A stretch of 64,000 nucleotides of DNA from Micrasema longulum (GCA_022494885.1 JAGVSM010002437.1:49058-113057), one strand, 5' to 3'; positions 1 to 11,949 are shown, counted from the first letter of the stretch. The notes: a model not told the origin generated them from the letters alone. Translations and numbers: made by a program.

Positions 1-395
1 TCCAATGCATGTATATAAAGTCTTCGTGCATCCAAAAATACCGCATAAAAAATGCATTTTACAACGAACGATAAGGGATATGCTAAAATAACAATACTAA
101 ATAAAGATTCTGTTGTAAAGCGGAATTTTATCGAATCAAATTAAGTATTGTAGATAGGAAAGAAGACCTTTTTAAATTAGTGATATTTTATCAGTGTGAT
201 GAAATTCAAATGTTACCTGTATTTTTCATAATTATTATTAATAATTAATTATTCATAATATCTATATTTTCTCTACTTCAGTCTACTTCTACTCAAGCGC
301 TGGGGATATGATATCAAACCAGCGCAGCGTCGTATGATACGGTATAGTAATAATTGTAGACGATTTAATCGGTTTTTTAATTAATACAATACAGA

Positions 396-575
396 CAGGC
401 GCCATGGCGCAGTTGGTAAGACAGCTAACTGTGAAACTAGCGTCGAAGGTTCGATTCCCGCAGTTGCAAGGTAAAAATCCGAGAAAGGATTTTTTTCTCA
501 ATTGGTCTGGGTCTTGTGGTATATTTTTCATAACTTTCTTCCATATTCTAGTTCCCACCTGCTGACAAGCCTCTA
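396..575 (+). repeat. SINE family A, tRNA-derived, full copy
   Basis: An RNA polymerase III A box (TGGCGCAGTTGG, 405-416) is followed 31 bases later by a B box (GGTTCGATTCC, 448-458). A non-tRNA body follows that ends near a GCTGACAAGC motif. The same head and body recur in reverse at 17041-17212. Two copies sharing a body downstream of the tRNA-like head show this is a SINE and not a tRNA gene. Confidence 0.75.
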
Positions 576-585
576 AGAAGAGGAT

Positions 586-1252
586 TAGCGGGTTATTATG
601 TTTAAAAAATACCTACACAGATTTCTTCATACAGACATTGGACATATTACATATTATTTATATCAAAAGACTCACCTTTTGTGCAGTAAGTTTATGGCAA
701 TGTACAGAGGTCGACCTTCTAAAAGTGGCAAATTACAAAAAAAAAATAATGACAAAAAAACAATAACCCTATGAGAGTTTTCGAAATGAATATAATTTTT
801 TGAGTTTTTAAATTTAAAACATAGTTGAACAGTAAAACGTGATAACTTGGATTCCAAACTGATGATGATACATATTATGTTTGTATAGTTATATTATTAT
901 AAGTACGTGCATCCATTATAGTTCGTGACTGGTTATCTATTTTTGCGACGAGTAGAGACAAAAGATGTTGCAAACGTGTATTATCAAAGAGTTACTGAGT
1001 TTAGTACATATCACTTACATATAATTAATCTAATAGTATTACGATTACTTTATTTGTAATAAAAAATGACTTCAGCAAAACTATATCACGTATGTTCAAA
1101 TAATCTTAAACGTATTAAACCCCCGTCAGATTTTATCAAAATATTCCTACATATTTTAGGAAAATTCTACTTACACCAAATAAAGCTATATACTTTTACA
1201 AGATACCAGCACGTGTAGAAATTGAAGAAATATTCATGTATATTTGTATATT
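586..1252. other. AT-rich stretch, nothing recognised
   Basis: No exon, RNA gene or repeat shared with the rest of the window was found. The open frames present are short and low in complexity. Confidence 0.4.
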
Positions 1253-1312
1253 TGGATAATTTCTATAGCGCCGTTTTTGTGAAAATCACCTCAAGGGCGC
1301 TGTACAATAAAT
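1253..1312 (-). mobile_element. CR1/L2-group LINE 3' end, short fragment
   Basis: A block containing AGCGCC followed by CCTCAAGGGCGCT matches the 3' ends of the LINE remnants at 44105 and 61437 in the same orientation. Only about 60 bases survive. Confidence 0.5.
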
Positions 1313-1319
1313 AAATATC

Positions 1320-1710
1320 CCACCACGTCTTTCAGCTAAAGAGCGCATGGACGGTTGGGATTCTTGTTCCTCGTCTCCAATTATTATATACAGGAGCTAG
1401 ATTACAGCACGTCTTGCAGCTACAGAGCGCATAGACAATAAGAAACCTAGCCCCTATTTACATTTTTTATTTTTTTATTTGACAATAAAGTTTAGAGATT
1501 TAGTGATATTGAAAAAATAATAAAAAACAAATTTATAAAAATAGAAGTTAGTTTACAACAAGTCTTGCAGCTACTGAGCGTATGGATGGTTGGAATTCTA
1601 GACCTCATTTACTAAATTTGGATATTTGATAGTTGATAATATTTACCTATTGAAGCTAGATTACTAATCGTCTTGCAGCTACAAAGTGCATGGACGAGTG
1701 AAATTCTGTT
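1320..1710. repeat. Four irregularly spaced copies of a ~45-bp motif
   Basis: A motif with the core CTTGCAGCTACAGAGCGCAT, followed by GGACGGTTGGGATTCT-like sequence, occurs four times starting near 1326, 1411, 1562 and 1671. Copies differ by a few bases and the spacing is uneven, separated by AT-rich filler. It reads as a decayed satellite or the tail array of an element. No coding frame spans it. Confidence 0.6.
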
Positions 1711-2165
1711 TAAAGATAGATAGATTGTATAAAGTGACCACTAAAACCAGCCATGAAAATAAATGGCTAAACTTCCACATTCGTGCTCATATGATTTTTA
1801 GTATTTTGGACGAACGTTTAATTTTTTAATTTTATTTACAGTCATGAACAAATAAATACAAAGAAAAAGTTCCCAGAATAAGTTCCTTTAATCAGCCAAA
1901 ATGCAATACGGCTAATCGTCGATTGGCCGTTTTACAATACGAAGTCATTTTGTAAAATAATTTGGCTAGGTATTATGTATTCCAGGTAAAATGACAATCC
2001 AACTGCGATAGATCTATTTTTTTTTGAACTTTTGATTTTATATGCCAATATAATATTATATCTCACATTTATATTCTTTCCTTACACTTCTCGCATTTGT
2101 ATAAATTTTTTATTGCTTTTTACGTTTAAGCACCCGATGACAAATTACTTAAAAACGGTTTATCG
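1711..2165. other. AT-rich stretch with a partial duplication
   Basis: Bases 2125-2170 (CCGATGACAAATTACTTAAA and following) resemble 2968-3012, so the RTE remnant at 2187 appears to have landed inside an older repeat. An imperfect inverted pair around 1897-1965 (AATACGGC / GGCCGTTTTAC) is also present. Confidence 0.35.
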
Positions 2166-2700
2166 GGACTTCTACTACTACTACTTCTACTACAGTCACG
2201 CCATTTCCCCGTAGGGGTAGACAGAGAGTATGGACCGCCACACACGTCTATCGTGACATACATTCTTAGCTTCTTCCACATTCATACATGCCCTTCGGTT
2301 CTGTCTGCTTTTGACATGACCAAACTTAAGATTTTGATTTATCTGATCATGCCACGTCTTTCTTGGTCGTCCTCGTCTCACGTTACCGTTCATTTTTGCC
2401 ATATATACTTGTTTTACCATTATTTCGTCGTCCATTCGTTCTACGTGACCAAACCATCTCAGAGACCCTTTCTTAATCTCATCAATTATGCTTGACTCAA
2501 ATTTACACTCTCGCCTGATTTCATCATTCGTAACCCTATCATACATTGATTTCCCACACATTTGTCTAAGAGATCGCATTTCGACAGCGTTCACTCGGCT
2601 TTCATCCTTCCTCTGCCAGTTCCATGTTTCACTTCCGTACATAAGTGTTGGGACTAAAAATCCGTTGTGTACTGCCAGTTTAGCTTCGATTGACATATTA
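2166..2700 (-). mobile_element. RTE-type LINE remnant, C-terminal end of reverse transcriptase ORF
   Basis: A 166-residue open frame reads the typical RTE C-terminus: a YGSETW block, then a DESRVNAVEMRSLR segment, an LRWFGHVERM motif, and a terminal region ending in YPYGEMA. It is 5' truncated, with no reverse transcriptase catalytic core or endonuclease. The 3' end is followed on the minus strand by a TAG-rich microsatellite (2168-2193). Related copies lie at 5943, 44955 and 55545. This is a dead insertion. The frame is unusually intact for its last 500 bases, so it may be fairly young. Confidence 0.8.
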
Positions 2701-2829
2701 CGGTGTTAGGTGCTCCGTTCATTTTGTTGCCTACATTCACTCTCCTTTTAACATATTTTTCTACTCTTCCATCTCTTGAAATCATGCTTCCCAGACACAA
2801 AAATCATCTTTTTCTACCTTACGTGATTT

Positions 2830-3190
2830 TTTTATGAAAAAAGACTAATGTGATAAGAAAAAAGGATGAAAATTCTTTTATTGAATTAAAATTTAGTACT
2901 CGTCACACATCTACTTCTATAAATAAAAAAAAGCGTAATTCAAGTAAAATATTGAACTTATGTTTGAGAACCGGATGAAAAATTGCTTAAAAAGCTGTTT
3001 ATCGGGACTTTTGTGTATTTTTCATGAGTAAAGAGTGTAAAGACTAATATTCTAAAAATGTAACATGTCAAATTCCGTATTCGTTGAAATAAAATTTAGG
3101 CATTTAAAAAAAGATCAAAGAAAATGAACGTACTCGTAACATATCTACTCCACAGTCGATAAAAGCGAAGCGTAATTCCGAGGGGATTAG
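2830..3190. repeat. Imperfect direct duplication
   Basis: The segments near 2880-2960 and 3088-3185 share the order TAAAATTTAG, ACTCGT, ACATCTACT, then AAGCGTAATTC. They look like two copies of an unclassified repeat of about 100 bases. Confidence 0.45.
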
Positions 3191-4185
3191 ATGCGATGTT
3201 AGGAGACGGAACAAGTGTGTGGTTGTGTAGGCATATCGATAAACTTAACGAGACAGGCTGGGACATTCCTGAAATAGACGAGTCCTCGGTAGACAAGCCG
3301 GTGCCGCGAGGCGGGGGCGGCGATGGAAACATTTAGGCGGGCGTCTATCGGCCACGGCGCCCGTTCCCGGTGGATACTGGGACTTCTTTACCGATTAGGA
3401 AACATTAACCTTTCCCTTAGTCTTAAATACACCAGTGGCGAGCCGTAATTAATTTTATAGGTAATCTACAAAAAATGTTTAATAATTTGTACCTAATATG
3501 AAAGTAATATAATTATCAATTATTATTTTTTCTGTGGTTCTATAAAAATCAACACAAGCAACAATTATTATTCACCACGCGATAAACGTAGCTTTATTCT
3601 AAACTATTTTAATACAATACTTGTACAATAGTTTATTAACTAATACCACAATGACATTCTGCAGTAATTGTCAACACTGAGCACTGGCCAAATCCTTTTA
3701 AAATGAATAATGCCAAAAATAGCCTCAGTAAACGCCACATGTCCTATGTGATACATAGTATATCAACGGTATCCTATCATAAAAAACAGACCTTCGGAAA
3801 TAATGTTCGAAATACTAGTTTGCAAATAGAGAATCCTCAAATAATATTTGTAATCTGCAAGCTTGTTTTTGTACTAAAAGACTGACGTAGATTAAAGATG
3901 TAAAATATAGTGTACTTTTTTGTATGGAGTAATAAGCTGATGTAATCGGCTAGTTTCATCGTTCATTAAAATCAACAGGGCGCTGGGCTCAATTCATAGA
4001 TATTTTTTTCAGTCATAGTCAACGCGTGTGTAATCTCTAGTCAACGCTCGAGTCGGTTTGTTTTTTGTTTTTCTCGTAAATAAATACAGTTCACTAGCGA
4101 AAAATCGGCGTTAACTATAAAAAATAATACAATATATTGCATTTGAAAAATAGTAAGGAGTATCTAATGCAAAAAAGTTAAAATT
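3191..4185. other. No gene recognised
   Basis: A short GC-richer block at 3180-3400 contains a G-rich run (GGCGGGGGCGGCG) and may be a regulatory island of the presumed kibra intron. The remainder is AT-rich with no shared repeat found. Confidence 0.35.
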
Positions 4186-4189
4186 AAAT

Positions 4190-4510
4190 TACAATTATTA
4201 TGGCGACTGCTTTTCTTGACATTTGGCTTGTCAACCGCCGACTTAATGCAATAAATAGCATGATAAACAATAAATAAATTAATGAAAAAAGCAGTTTTGG
4301 AATATTTTCCATATTTACAACGGTGAAATTTAAATATGTGATTGCGCAGCAGGAATACGCATCGCGAAACGTAAATAATTCGACATTTAATATTAGTTGT
4401 TAACGGATGTTGCATTGTGATCTCGAATACGATAAACAACCATGGTGAGAAATTGTTATTACGTCGCTTATTAGCACGTCGATAGTTATTTGTGATTGAG
4501 CTACAGAGCT
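4190..4510 (-). repeat. Unclassified repeat H, copy 1
   Basis: The 4380-4500 part is closely matched, in reverse complement, by 20330-20480, including ATAGTTATTTGTGATTGAGC and the segment around GATAAACAACCATGG. There is no SINE head, LINE frame or obvious terminal inverted repeat. Its identity is unknown. Confidence 0.55.
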
Positions 4511-5480
4511 CGGTCGAGATAACACAAGTTAATTTCCTTTTGTAACACGATTATTCACAGATGGGCATTTCGTCGCTTAGGTAACAAGTAACAACAATTT
4601 TTATTATTTTTACAGGACGACGAAAAAACTGCTTATTTTATTGAATCGAAGAAGAGTTAGACTAAAAGCTTCTAATATGCGACAATTTACGGGTAAACGT
4701 TTCCATTGAATACATTTTAAAGGCGTAATTTAGTTGAGCTTTAAATTAAATAAGCAGTTTTTTCAATAATAAATATGACTTAAGCGTTGTTGTTAGCGAA
4801 GGACGATTTTTAATATTTTGTGAACATTTAAGAGGGTATTTGAGAGGGGAAGTAAAATAATATAAAAAGCCAGTGACAGGTCATAAGCTCTGTAAATCCC
4901 TAGACTTCCACACTGCCTTCTCAAAAATGTTTAATCTTTATGTTGCTACTCGTATAAATTTCAAGAAGAAAAAATAGTTTTTAAAAAAGTATACCACAAT
5001 TAATTCTGATATTGATTATTTTTCTTATATACCTATTTATTTGAAAGCTGAGCCTGATAAAATAATATGTTAATATTAGAAATAAGTCAAAGTTTTTTTT
5101 TTATCGGGTGAAATCATTTTTCAATTTCTGTGAAAGTGTCGTGATTACGTTTGTCTATTGAAATAATTAAGCGGTCGGTGAATGATCATAGCAGTGCCAA
5201 TTACAGGCAGAATGCCACAAATTCAAAGACCAGAAAGATTATGCCAGGAAAGTGGTTTGTTTTTGCGCCGGATAATTATTGTTAAACGCTTATACCTCCG
5301 CAAATGCCAGGAATCTAATGTTTAGGTGAACGGAATAAAAGTTACCATATAGTGCTGAGAAATGGCAGACGCTACACGTTCAAAGCTACTTTCGGGAAAT
5401 ACATGAGAATCGCATTTGCCGGCGAATCAATTTCAAAATGTATCATTAATTGCGATATTTATAAGTTGCCTTAATGAAAT
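4511..5480. other. AT-rich stretch with one MITE D fragment
   Basis: Bases 4869-4931 hold a reverse fragment of MITE family D (GACAGGTCATAAG ... CCTAGACTTCCA ... CCTTCTCAAAAATG). The rest shows nothing recognisable. Confidence 0.4.
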
Positions 5481-5483
5481 AAT

Positions 5484-5680
5484 TGGCGACCTCCGTGGTG
5501 TAATGGCTAAAACATTTGACTCACGCACGGAAGGTTTCGGGTTCGATTCCCGGTTAGAATACAAAAAAATTATGTGATTTTTCTCAAGCCTGGATGATTT
5601 ATGCTGTTATTCATCACTGCAATTTGGCTTGCTGGCCTGTTGTGGAGAAATGAAAAAAACATTTATCAACATTTAAAAAC
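5484..5680 (+). repeat. SINE family B-like copy, tRNA-derived head
   Basis: The head GGTGTAATGGCTAAAAC (A box region) and GGGTTCGATTCCCGG (B box, 5539-5553) give a polymerase III promoter layout. The body differs from the main family B copies, so this may be a subfamily or a different SINE that shares the head. Confidence 0.6.
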
Positions 5681-5920
5681 AAATTATTAGAGATGCACCA
5701 GTTATTTAAAAACATTTAAACCAATACCTACCAACCAACTCATATTATTTTTTTGAGAAACTGTAGTCTGGACGTAGAACACTGAACACATGTTAGCAGA
5801 TTTATTTTAGAAGGTATATCTCGTTCTAGTAATCTGGTAAGATTTCAAATATTTAGTGTTAGTAATAATGATGAAGAAAATATTTATGAAAAAAAAAACG
5901 TATCAAAATTTAAAATAATG

Positions 5921-6437
5921 GTCAAGACTAACTAACTAACTAACTAACCATCACGCCATTTCCCCAGAGGGGTAGGCAGAGAGGATAGAACGCCACACCA
6001 CTCTGTCCTGGCACACTTCCTTTGCTTCCTTCACATTCATACATCTTCTCATGCACGCACGTCGATTATTCCGACTTTTCACATGACCACTTTCAAGAAT
6101 TTGTTGTACTTGATCATGCCATGTCTTTCTCGGCCTTCCTCGACTTCTACAACCAGACACATTCGCATCATAAATCTTTTTAGCCGTTCTTTCATCATTC
6201 ATTCGCTCCACATGACCGAACCATCGCAAAAGACCTTTCTTAATTTTGTCGATAATGCTTAACTCAGCCTTGCATTCTGCTCTAATTTCGACATTAGGGC
6301 ACCTATCATACATTGTTTTTCCGCACATTCGCCTGAGGGATCGCATTTCAACAGCATTCAGTCTACTTTCGTCCCTTTTTTTCCAACTCCATGCTTCGCT
6401 TCCATACATTAGGGTTGGTACCAGAACTCCATTATGA
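5921..6437 (-). mobile_element. RTE-type LINE remnant with TTAG-repeat tail
   Basis: A 152-residue frame matches the 2166 copy: a YGSEAWSW start, then LRWFGHVERM, GRPRKTWHDQ, and the end YPSGEMA. On the minus strand the 3' end runs into about five units of GTTA (5925-5948 on plus), a different tail from the other copies. It is 5' truncated. Confidence 0.8.
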
Positions 6438-6647
6438 ACATATGTGATAAAACAATTTATAAATTAAATATATTTGCAATGTTATTATTAGAACACACAT
6501 AACAATATGTATGATATGTGTGCCCTACTTTAAGATTTAAATAAAATATATAAAATATTAAGCCTTGTCAGGAACAGTCGTGTTCTGAAACCGGTCGTAT
6601 GTTGAATTTATGTTAGTGATTTTACTCAAACTAAATACGTATTTATT

Positions 6648-6976
6648 ACAATATTTGAGTTTGTCCAAATGTTTGTAGACAAAAGGCTGTATTTCACCCC
6701 CTCGGGAGTCATTAAGATTGACAAATTATAACAGGGATAGAGAATACCTTAAAGAAGGGAATATGGAAATCTAGGCATTTATAGGGCTTACGACCTGTCA
6801 TCGGCTGGTGTAAGTGGCCACCTTCACCATTCTGCCCATATTCTAACATTCACATTTCCTCAACTCTTCCACACGTTGACTTGCCTTGAGTCTGTCTATA
6901 AACATTCGGATTAAATAACTCCCTAGGGATAAAATTCAGCCCGTCTACAAACATTTGTACATACACAAAACATTGC
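6648..6976 (+). mobile_element. MITE family D, near-full copy with terminal inverted repeats
   Basis: The left end GTCCAAATGTTTGTAGAC and the right end GTCTACAAACATTTGTAC are inverted copies. Subterminal CTCCCTAGGGA-type palindromes, a CCTCGGGAG variant at the left and CTCCCTAGGG at the right, sit inside. The interior carries GGAATATGGA, TCTAGGCATTTA, GACCTGTCAT and CATTCTGCCCAT, blocks that recur at about ten other places in the window. No coding capacity; a non-autonomous DNA element of about 325 bases. Confidence 0.75.
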
Positions 6977-7011
6977 TGATTTATTTATTTTAAAAAAAAG
7001 ATAAATACTTG

Positions 7012-7175
7012 GGCTCTTATTATTTACTCAAATATTTAAATTTTCAGACCATTTCCTACAAGTCGTAAATAACTTGTGTTGGAAAAATGGAAATCGAGTT
7101 GTAGTAGAGTGGGATTTGAACTGTGGACATTTGGCCCGTGAGTCCACAATACTACCACGGGACCACAACCTGGTT
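7012..7175 (-). repeat. SINE family C copy
   Basis: Read on the minus strand it starts with a GGTTGTGGTCCCGTGGTAGT head with a decayed B box (CAGTTCAAATCCC) and a shared body (AACTCGATTTCCATTTTT ... GACTTGTAGGAAATGG). It matches the better copies at 28521 and 23632. Confidence 0.65.
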
Positions 7176-8045
7176 CAGATTAAACGTATTTATTTGATTT
7201 AAAACGCAACAATTATTTAACTATGAAGTTTTCACTTATTCTTTTGTGGTACAACAGGCCCCGATTGATATTATGATTCTGGAAGTTTACTGATAGACCG
7301 CAGCTTCATAAATAAGCATATTACACCATGCATTATGCATATTTGAGTGGATTTTCTCATAATGATTACTAGAAGTGCACGTGAAGTAAACAAAGCCAGC
7401 TATAATCAGAAAGTGCAGTGTTAAATTTACAACGATCATCTGGTGGAAAAGCGATTACAGACATAACACGTCACGGTATCGGTGTGAAAATGAAGAAGTA
7501 TTACCGATTTCCGTTTACTTCACAAAGAAAGTGAAAATACTCCGATCGACGCCGACGTCACGAGATGATTGATAGTGTTTTCTGTCGTCTAAGAATTTTC
7601 CTTGTTTTTTCATCGTTCGTGAATAATTTTTAATGTGTCAGCAGTCGTAATCCGACATTCCACAGAGGTATTTATGTATATTATGTTTACATACAAAGAC
7701 ACGCCGCAAAACACTATTAATACAAAATATCCCGCGTACAAAAGACGAGTATGCCAAGCTTTTAGCACGTGTGAAATCGTCGAATCGCCCAATCGGCCAA
7801 TGATCAATTTAGTTGTCGCTGTGGTGGTATTCTGAATCTTCTCTACACCCTAGAGAGTGGTTAATTTGGGATTTTTTTTAATACGGCGACACTTTGCTTC
7901 AAATAATGGCTACACTTATGATTAAAAGACAAATGACGTATAAAACTGTTTAAAAAAACGAATGCGGTTTGGTCAATTCAACCTAATTAAGTGTTTTGAG
8001 TAATGCTTGAGGTCGCAATAATGTTCTTAATGAAAATCATCATGT
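7176..8045. other. Single-copy stretch, possible regulatory block
   Basis: The 7480-7810 segment has less AT than its surroundings and contains a GACGTCA site and an RCATTCCW-type site (ACATTCCA near 7655). No exon could be supported. Confidence 0.3.
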
Positions 8046-8049
8046 TTGA

Positions 8050-8102
8050 CATTCAACTTAGGAAGTTCGCCACAGCAAAGCGTAGCCGGGTTCAGCTAGT
8101 AA
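8050..8102 (+). mobile_element. Candidate Helitron 3' end
   Basis: The segment ends AGCGTAGCCGGGTTCAGCTAGT, a GC-rich end followed by a CTAGT terminus, the CTRRT form that Helitrons show at their 3' ends. The matching 5' TC end was not identified, so the element boundaries are unknown. Confidence 0.4.
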
Positions 8103-9335
8103 TATATGTTTTATAAAACATTTTTTTTTTTTTTTTTTAAATATTGGCATGTTTACTTTTGCTTGAGTGTGAAATGAAAAAGTTCTAAAGGTTTACTAAT
8201 TTCATTTTGCTAGTACGAACAAATACCTTATGATAAATTTAATGAAGTAAAACACATGTCCCCCTCTTCCCCTATTTGAAAATGAGCGTATCCTTTGCAG
8301 GTACTCATGCACAGAGCCCGCTCTAAAGGAATCAAAGATTACGAGAAGAGAACTATGTATGATGATGATAATGATAAGAATAATGAGGATGTGGATATTT
8401 AATAAAAATAGTACATACATTATGTACAGTAGGTAAATTTCAGAACAAAGAAATAATTATATGTGATGTTTTTCTAAAAATCAGAATATTATGAGCACTT
8501 CACCCCCAACTGACTCCAATGAAATATTTTTCTGAAAATATTAAAATATGCTTCTTATACGCGTTTCTGATCAGAATATCAAATAAAATCATGCATTATA
8601 TTTGTGTCGTAATTTACGGATTCGGCCCTATGTGCGTCGGGACGGCACCGATCAAAATAATTCCACCTCGCGATACAGTATCACCGTGTAATAAAATAAA
8701 TTGGGAGTTCGTGTGACCCAATAATTGCCACGATCGAAAAATACCGGCCGAAATGTGCGAGGGAGGGTAATTTACGATCTAAACAAAGGCACGACGGCAA
8801 ACAATGTGAAATATGCGGATGTCGGACGAAAGAAACACTCATCATTTTCTACAGTGTCACGTCAATAAAAAAAAACAACTTGATATAATATGAGGTGATC
8901 GTACGATTGCGCGTGATATTTTGACACTAAAGGTTAAACAGCACTAGAGCGGCACTGCGTAGCGCGTTGTGGCAACGCGAAATATAATTTCCACCGTTTT
9001 GGAAGAAACAAACAGCACTACAGCTGCGCTACACTGCGCGACACTCCATAAAAGAAATGTGCGACGAAAGTGCAGCGACTCTGTAGGGCGCTTTGACCAA
9101 AAAACTCTAATTGACAAAGTTAAAACCAGGTTGCGGTTCCGTGGATTAAAGCGTACCACAACGTGATATTCATTTTCAAGCATTCATTTTCTATTTGTTG
9201 AAAATGGCTTCAAAATCTAAATATCTTGGAAAATCGTTAGAGGGAAATCTTTCAAAAAATAACGTAAGTTTTTTACCTGTACCTGCGCCACGAATATTAA
9301 CGATATCTTCATCGATACATATTGAGGCGATATAA
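8103..9335. other. No gene recognised
   Basis: It contains an oligo-T run and a small GA-rich microsatellite (ATGATGATGATAATG). A moderately GC-rich block at 8940-9170 was not classified. At 9189-9245 there is a short SINE C tail fragment (GTTGAAAATGGC). Confidence 0.35.
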
Positions 9336-9339
9336 ACTA

Positions 9340-9780
9340 ACATCGATATTTATGTACGAAAATGTGTATATGTGTATGAAAATTCAGAGTATCTTAGTAG
9401 GTTACATGAAATTGAACATGCTTAGAAAAAAATTGTAAACATGTTCTATTTTTCATACTGAAAACTTTATTTTATTTTGTGGATAAAATTGAAGATAAAT
9501 TTTAACTTCCCATCAGAATATGTACCCTGGGCCCCGATTACAATGAGAAGTTAACAGAGTTATCTTAGACTGTCTATAAAGAAAACCCGATATTTGTGTA
9601 CGAAAATGAGTATATTTGCATGAACATTTAAAGTATCTTAGTCGGTAACCTATAACTGAATATGTTTAGAAGAAAAGAATGTATGGGTACATATTCTGCT
9701 TTTCATACAGGAAACTTAATTTTACTTTGTAGATAAAATTTAAGATAAATGTCAACTTCCTATTGTAATCGGGGCCCAGG
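9340..9780. mobile_element. MITE family G, two copies, one possibly inserted beside the other
   Basis: Bases 9526-9780 form an element with inverted ends CCTGGGCCCCGATTACAAT and ATTGTAATCGGGGCCCAGG. Directly upstream, 9340-9524 repeats the right-hand interior (ATATTT.TGTACGAAAATG, AGTATCTTAGT, GATAAAATT.AAGATAAAT, AACTTCC) but lacks the GC-rich end. A third, right-half copy lies at 13540-13722. No coding capacity. Confidence 0.7.
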
Positions 9781-9876
9781 ATTAGGACTGGTTAGGACTG
9801 ATCATCTTAACTTGATGTAAAAAAAAATCGACATGAGAAGCTATGCACCAAGAGACGCAGTAAAATAATGATGATG

Positions 9877-10615
9877 AAAATTATGAATAATCAGGTTGAC
9901 TGTCCACAGCTCCTATCCCTAATTGGTTTTAGGATCCCTGTAGCGCAGACCAGAAACAAAAACCAATTTCATATTTTTAAATATAAAACTAATGCTTGCC
10001 AAAATTCTTATATATGTAGAACTTGCAATCTGTATAACAATAAATTTAACCATATTGATATTAATAATATAACATGCAACAATTTTAGAAAAGTAATTGA
10101 AAATCAATTTATGTTTCACTAATTTTTTTTTATTTTTTATTTTTTAAAATATGTTTTTAATATTCTCTTATATAATATCTTATTTAACCGAAATACCTAC
10201 CTGTGCAGTTACATTGTGTATGGATATGTACATGTACATGTACATGTGTATGTGAGTTTGATATTTGGTTAATTATTATAAACACTTTATTTTATTTTAG
10301 TTTTTGAGTTTTTTATTTTATTTTTATAATTATTATTTTCTTCAATTAAGTTGTTCTTCTTATAAGGCTCAATAATTATCGCAAATGTTATACTCGCTGC
10401 ATATGTATGTATACTTATTATTATGTTATCCGCACTGTAAAATGTACATACATATCTAAATTTAATATCTATTCTTAACTTCTTATTGGTAATATTTATC
10501 TTTTAGCTTACGAGAAGGCCTGTAATTGGATCTTAATATATAATTTAACCTACACTGTAATTAATAAACATTGTAATCTGTTGGCTTTCCAAAATAAAAT
10601 AAAATAAAAAAAAAA
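9877..10615 (+). mobile_element. 5'-truncated LINE with poly-A-like tail and perfect 10-bp target duplication
   Basis: The direct repeat AATGATGATG occurs at 9867-9876 and 10616-10625. Between them lies the C-terminal end of a LINE reverse transcriptase ORF (NNQVDCPQLLSLIGFRIP, then a TR..N segment and CRTCNLYNN), a 3' UTR of about 480 bases, and an AAAATAAAATAAAATAAA-rich tail. This is a textbook target-primed insertion. The clade (Jockey group or relative) was not settled. The clean duplication suggests a fairly recent event. Confidence 0.8.
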
Positions 10616-10629
10616 AATGATGATGCTGG

Positions 10630-11945
10630 TGAAATTTTCTTAGGTTTGTGTGAATAATTTCTTTAGTTAAAGTATTGGCGTTTATTGATGACTTTATTTA
10701 AGGATTTGCTGAGTTCTTCTCTCCATCGCAGACACACTAAGTGAAAATATCAATCCAACAAAAACAGGACCATCAATAACGCATAGCACCCGATTTATAT
10801 CGACTGCCCGTCAATAAGTACCTGTAGACCAGCTGAAGTATTTTCTTTCGAAACGAGATTATTTTATTGACGAGCATAAAAGGTTTTTAATTAAATCGAG
10901 TCACGATTCTTTTTTTATGAATGCTCGCCGAGTAATAAGAAATTCGGATAGTACACATTACCTATCATTCGCAGAACAAACTGAATTATACTTCGAACAA
11001 ACAACTCATTTGAATAATCCTATTTTAATATTCCTAGAAAAATTACTAAGGAAAATCATACAGCTATGCCCAGCTTTGATCGAAATCATATATATTTGCT
11101 GTCATAACTAATTAAACTAAGATTTAAAGATATTTTGTTTGTAAAAATACTTCCTTCTCAGTAATTGGATTATAGATTAAACAATGTCTTTGGAAGCTCG
11201 AGATAACACGAGGCGTGCACAAAATCGCCAAATCGCCCGAGCCGCCATTTTTTCACTATTATTCTGTATTTTTTCATGAAATTGCGAAGAGATAACTATA
11301 AAAATGAATAAAATTTTATTAAAATTATGAACAAATAAAATATTGGGCGCGTTTTTTCTTCTCCTTAGTTTCAATACTAGAAATTTAATTGGTTTGCAGC
11401 AAATACTATAATTTCCTTCTCAATTCATTTCGGTCCTCAATGGCTCTTTTCAACTGTCTATTTAATATGGTTCAAAGTTTATATCTCCTTATGACGCGCT
11501 CGAAACGTGGTGCTGGCGTAGAATGTTGCGGATACCATGGACAGCCCATAGGACTAATGTATGTATCTATAACCCGAGAATTGAGTAGTGAACAGCGTAT
11601 TCCGTCCGACTTTTTCAGCTACTATCTGTGAAAAAAATGCTATTGTGTGATACACAAGAGAGTGGATTCCGTTAAAAAACAAGCAGGTTATTGCAAAATT
11701 TGTATCTGCCACCGTGCATGGTGCATTACAGTGCAATCCGTAAACAGATCTGAGGCTTTTTGTCCCCCTTTTTAATGATTAATGTAGTGCGAACATATGA
11801 TGTTTTTAAAATAAAAAAATATATATTTGTGTATTTTATTAGATACTATCCTTAAAACGGTAGTTTGATGCAAAATGGGGCCAGTTTAAAATTTAGACCC
11901 ATCGCAAAAATTTTAATAAGCTATAATGTATAATATAGGGACTTT
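10630..11945. other. No gene recognised
   Basis: No repeat shared within the window and no exon-like frame with splice borders were found. Composition is ordinary AT-rich DNA. Confidence 0.35.
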
Positions 11946-11949
11946 CAAA

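Noticed and set aside
396..470. tRNA gene
   Set aside because: A and B boxes are present, but the same flanking body recurs at 17041 and no proper acceptor stem is formed, so it is a SINE head. The same applies to the heads at 5484, 19241, 28521 and 51081.
8202..8420. 72-residue isoleucine-rich frame
   Set aside because: It is a translated ATGATGATAATG-type microsatellite.
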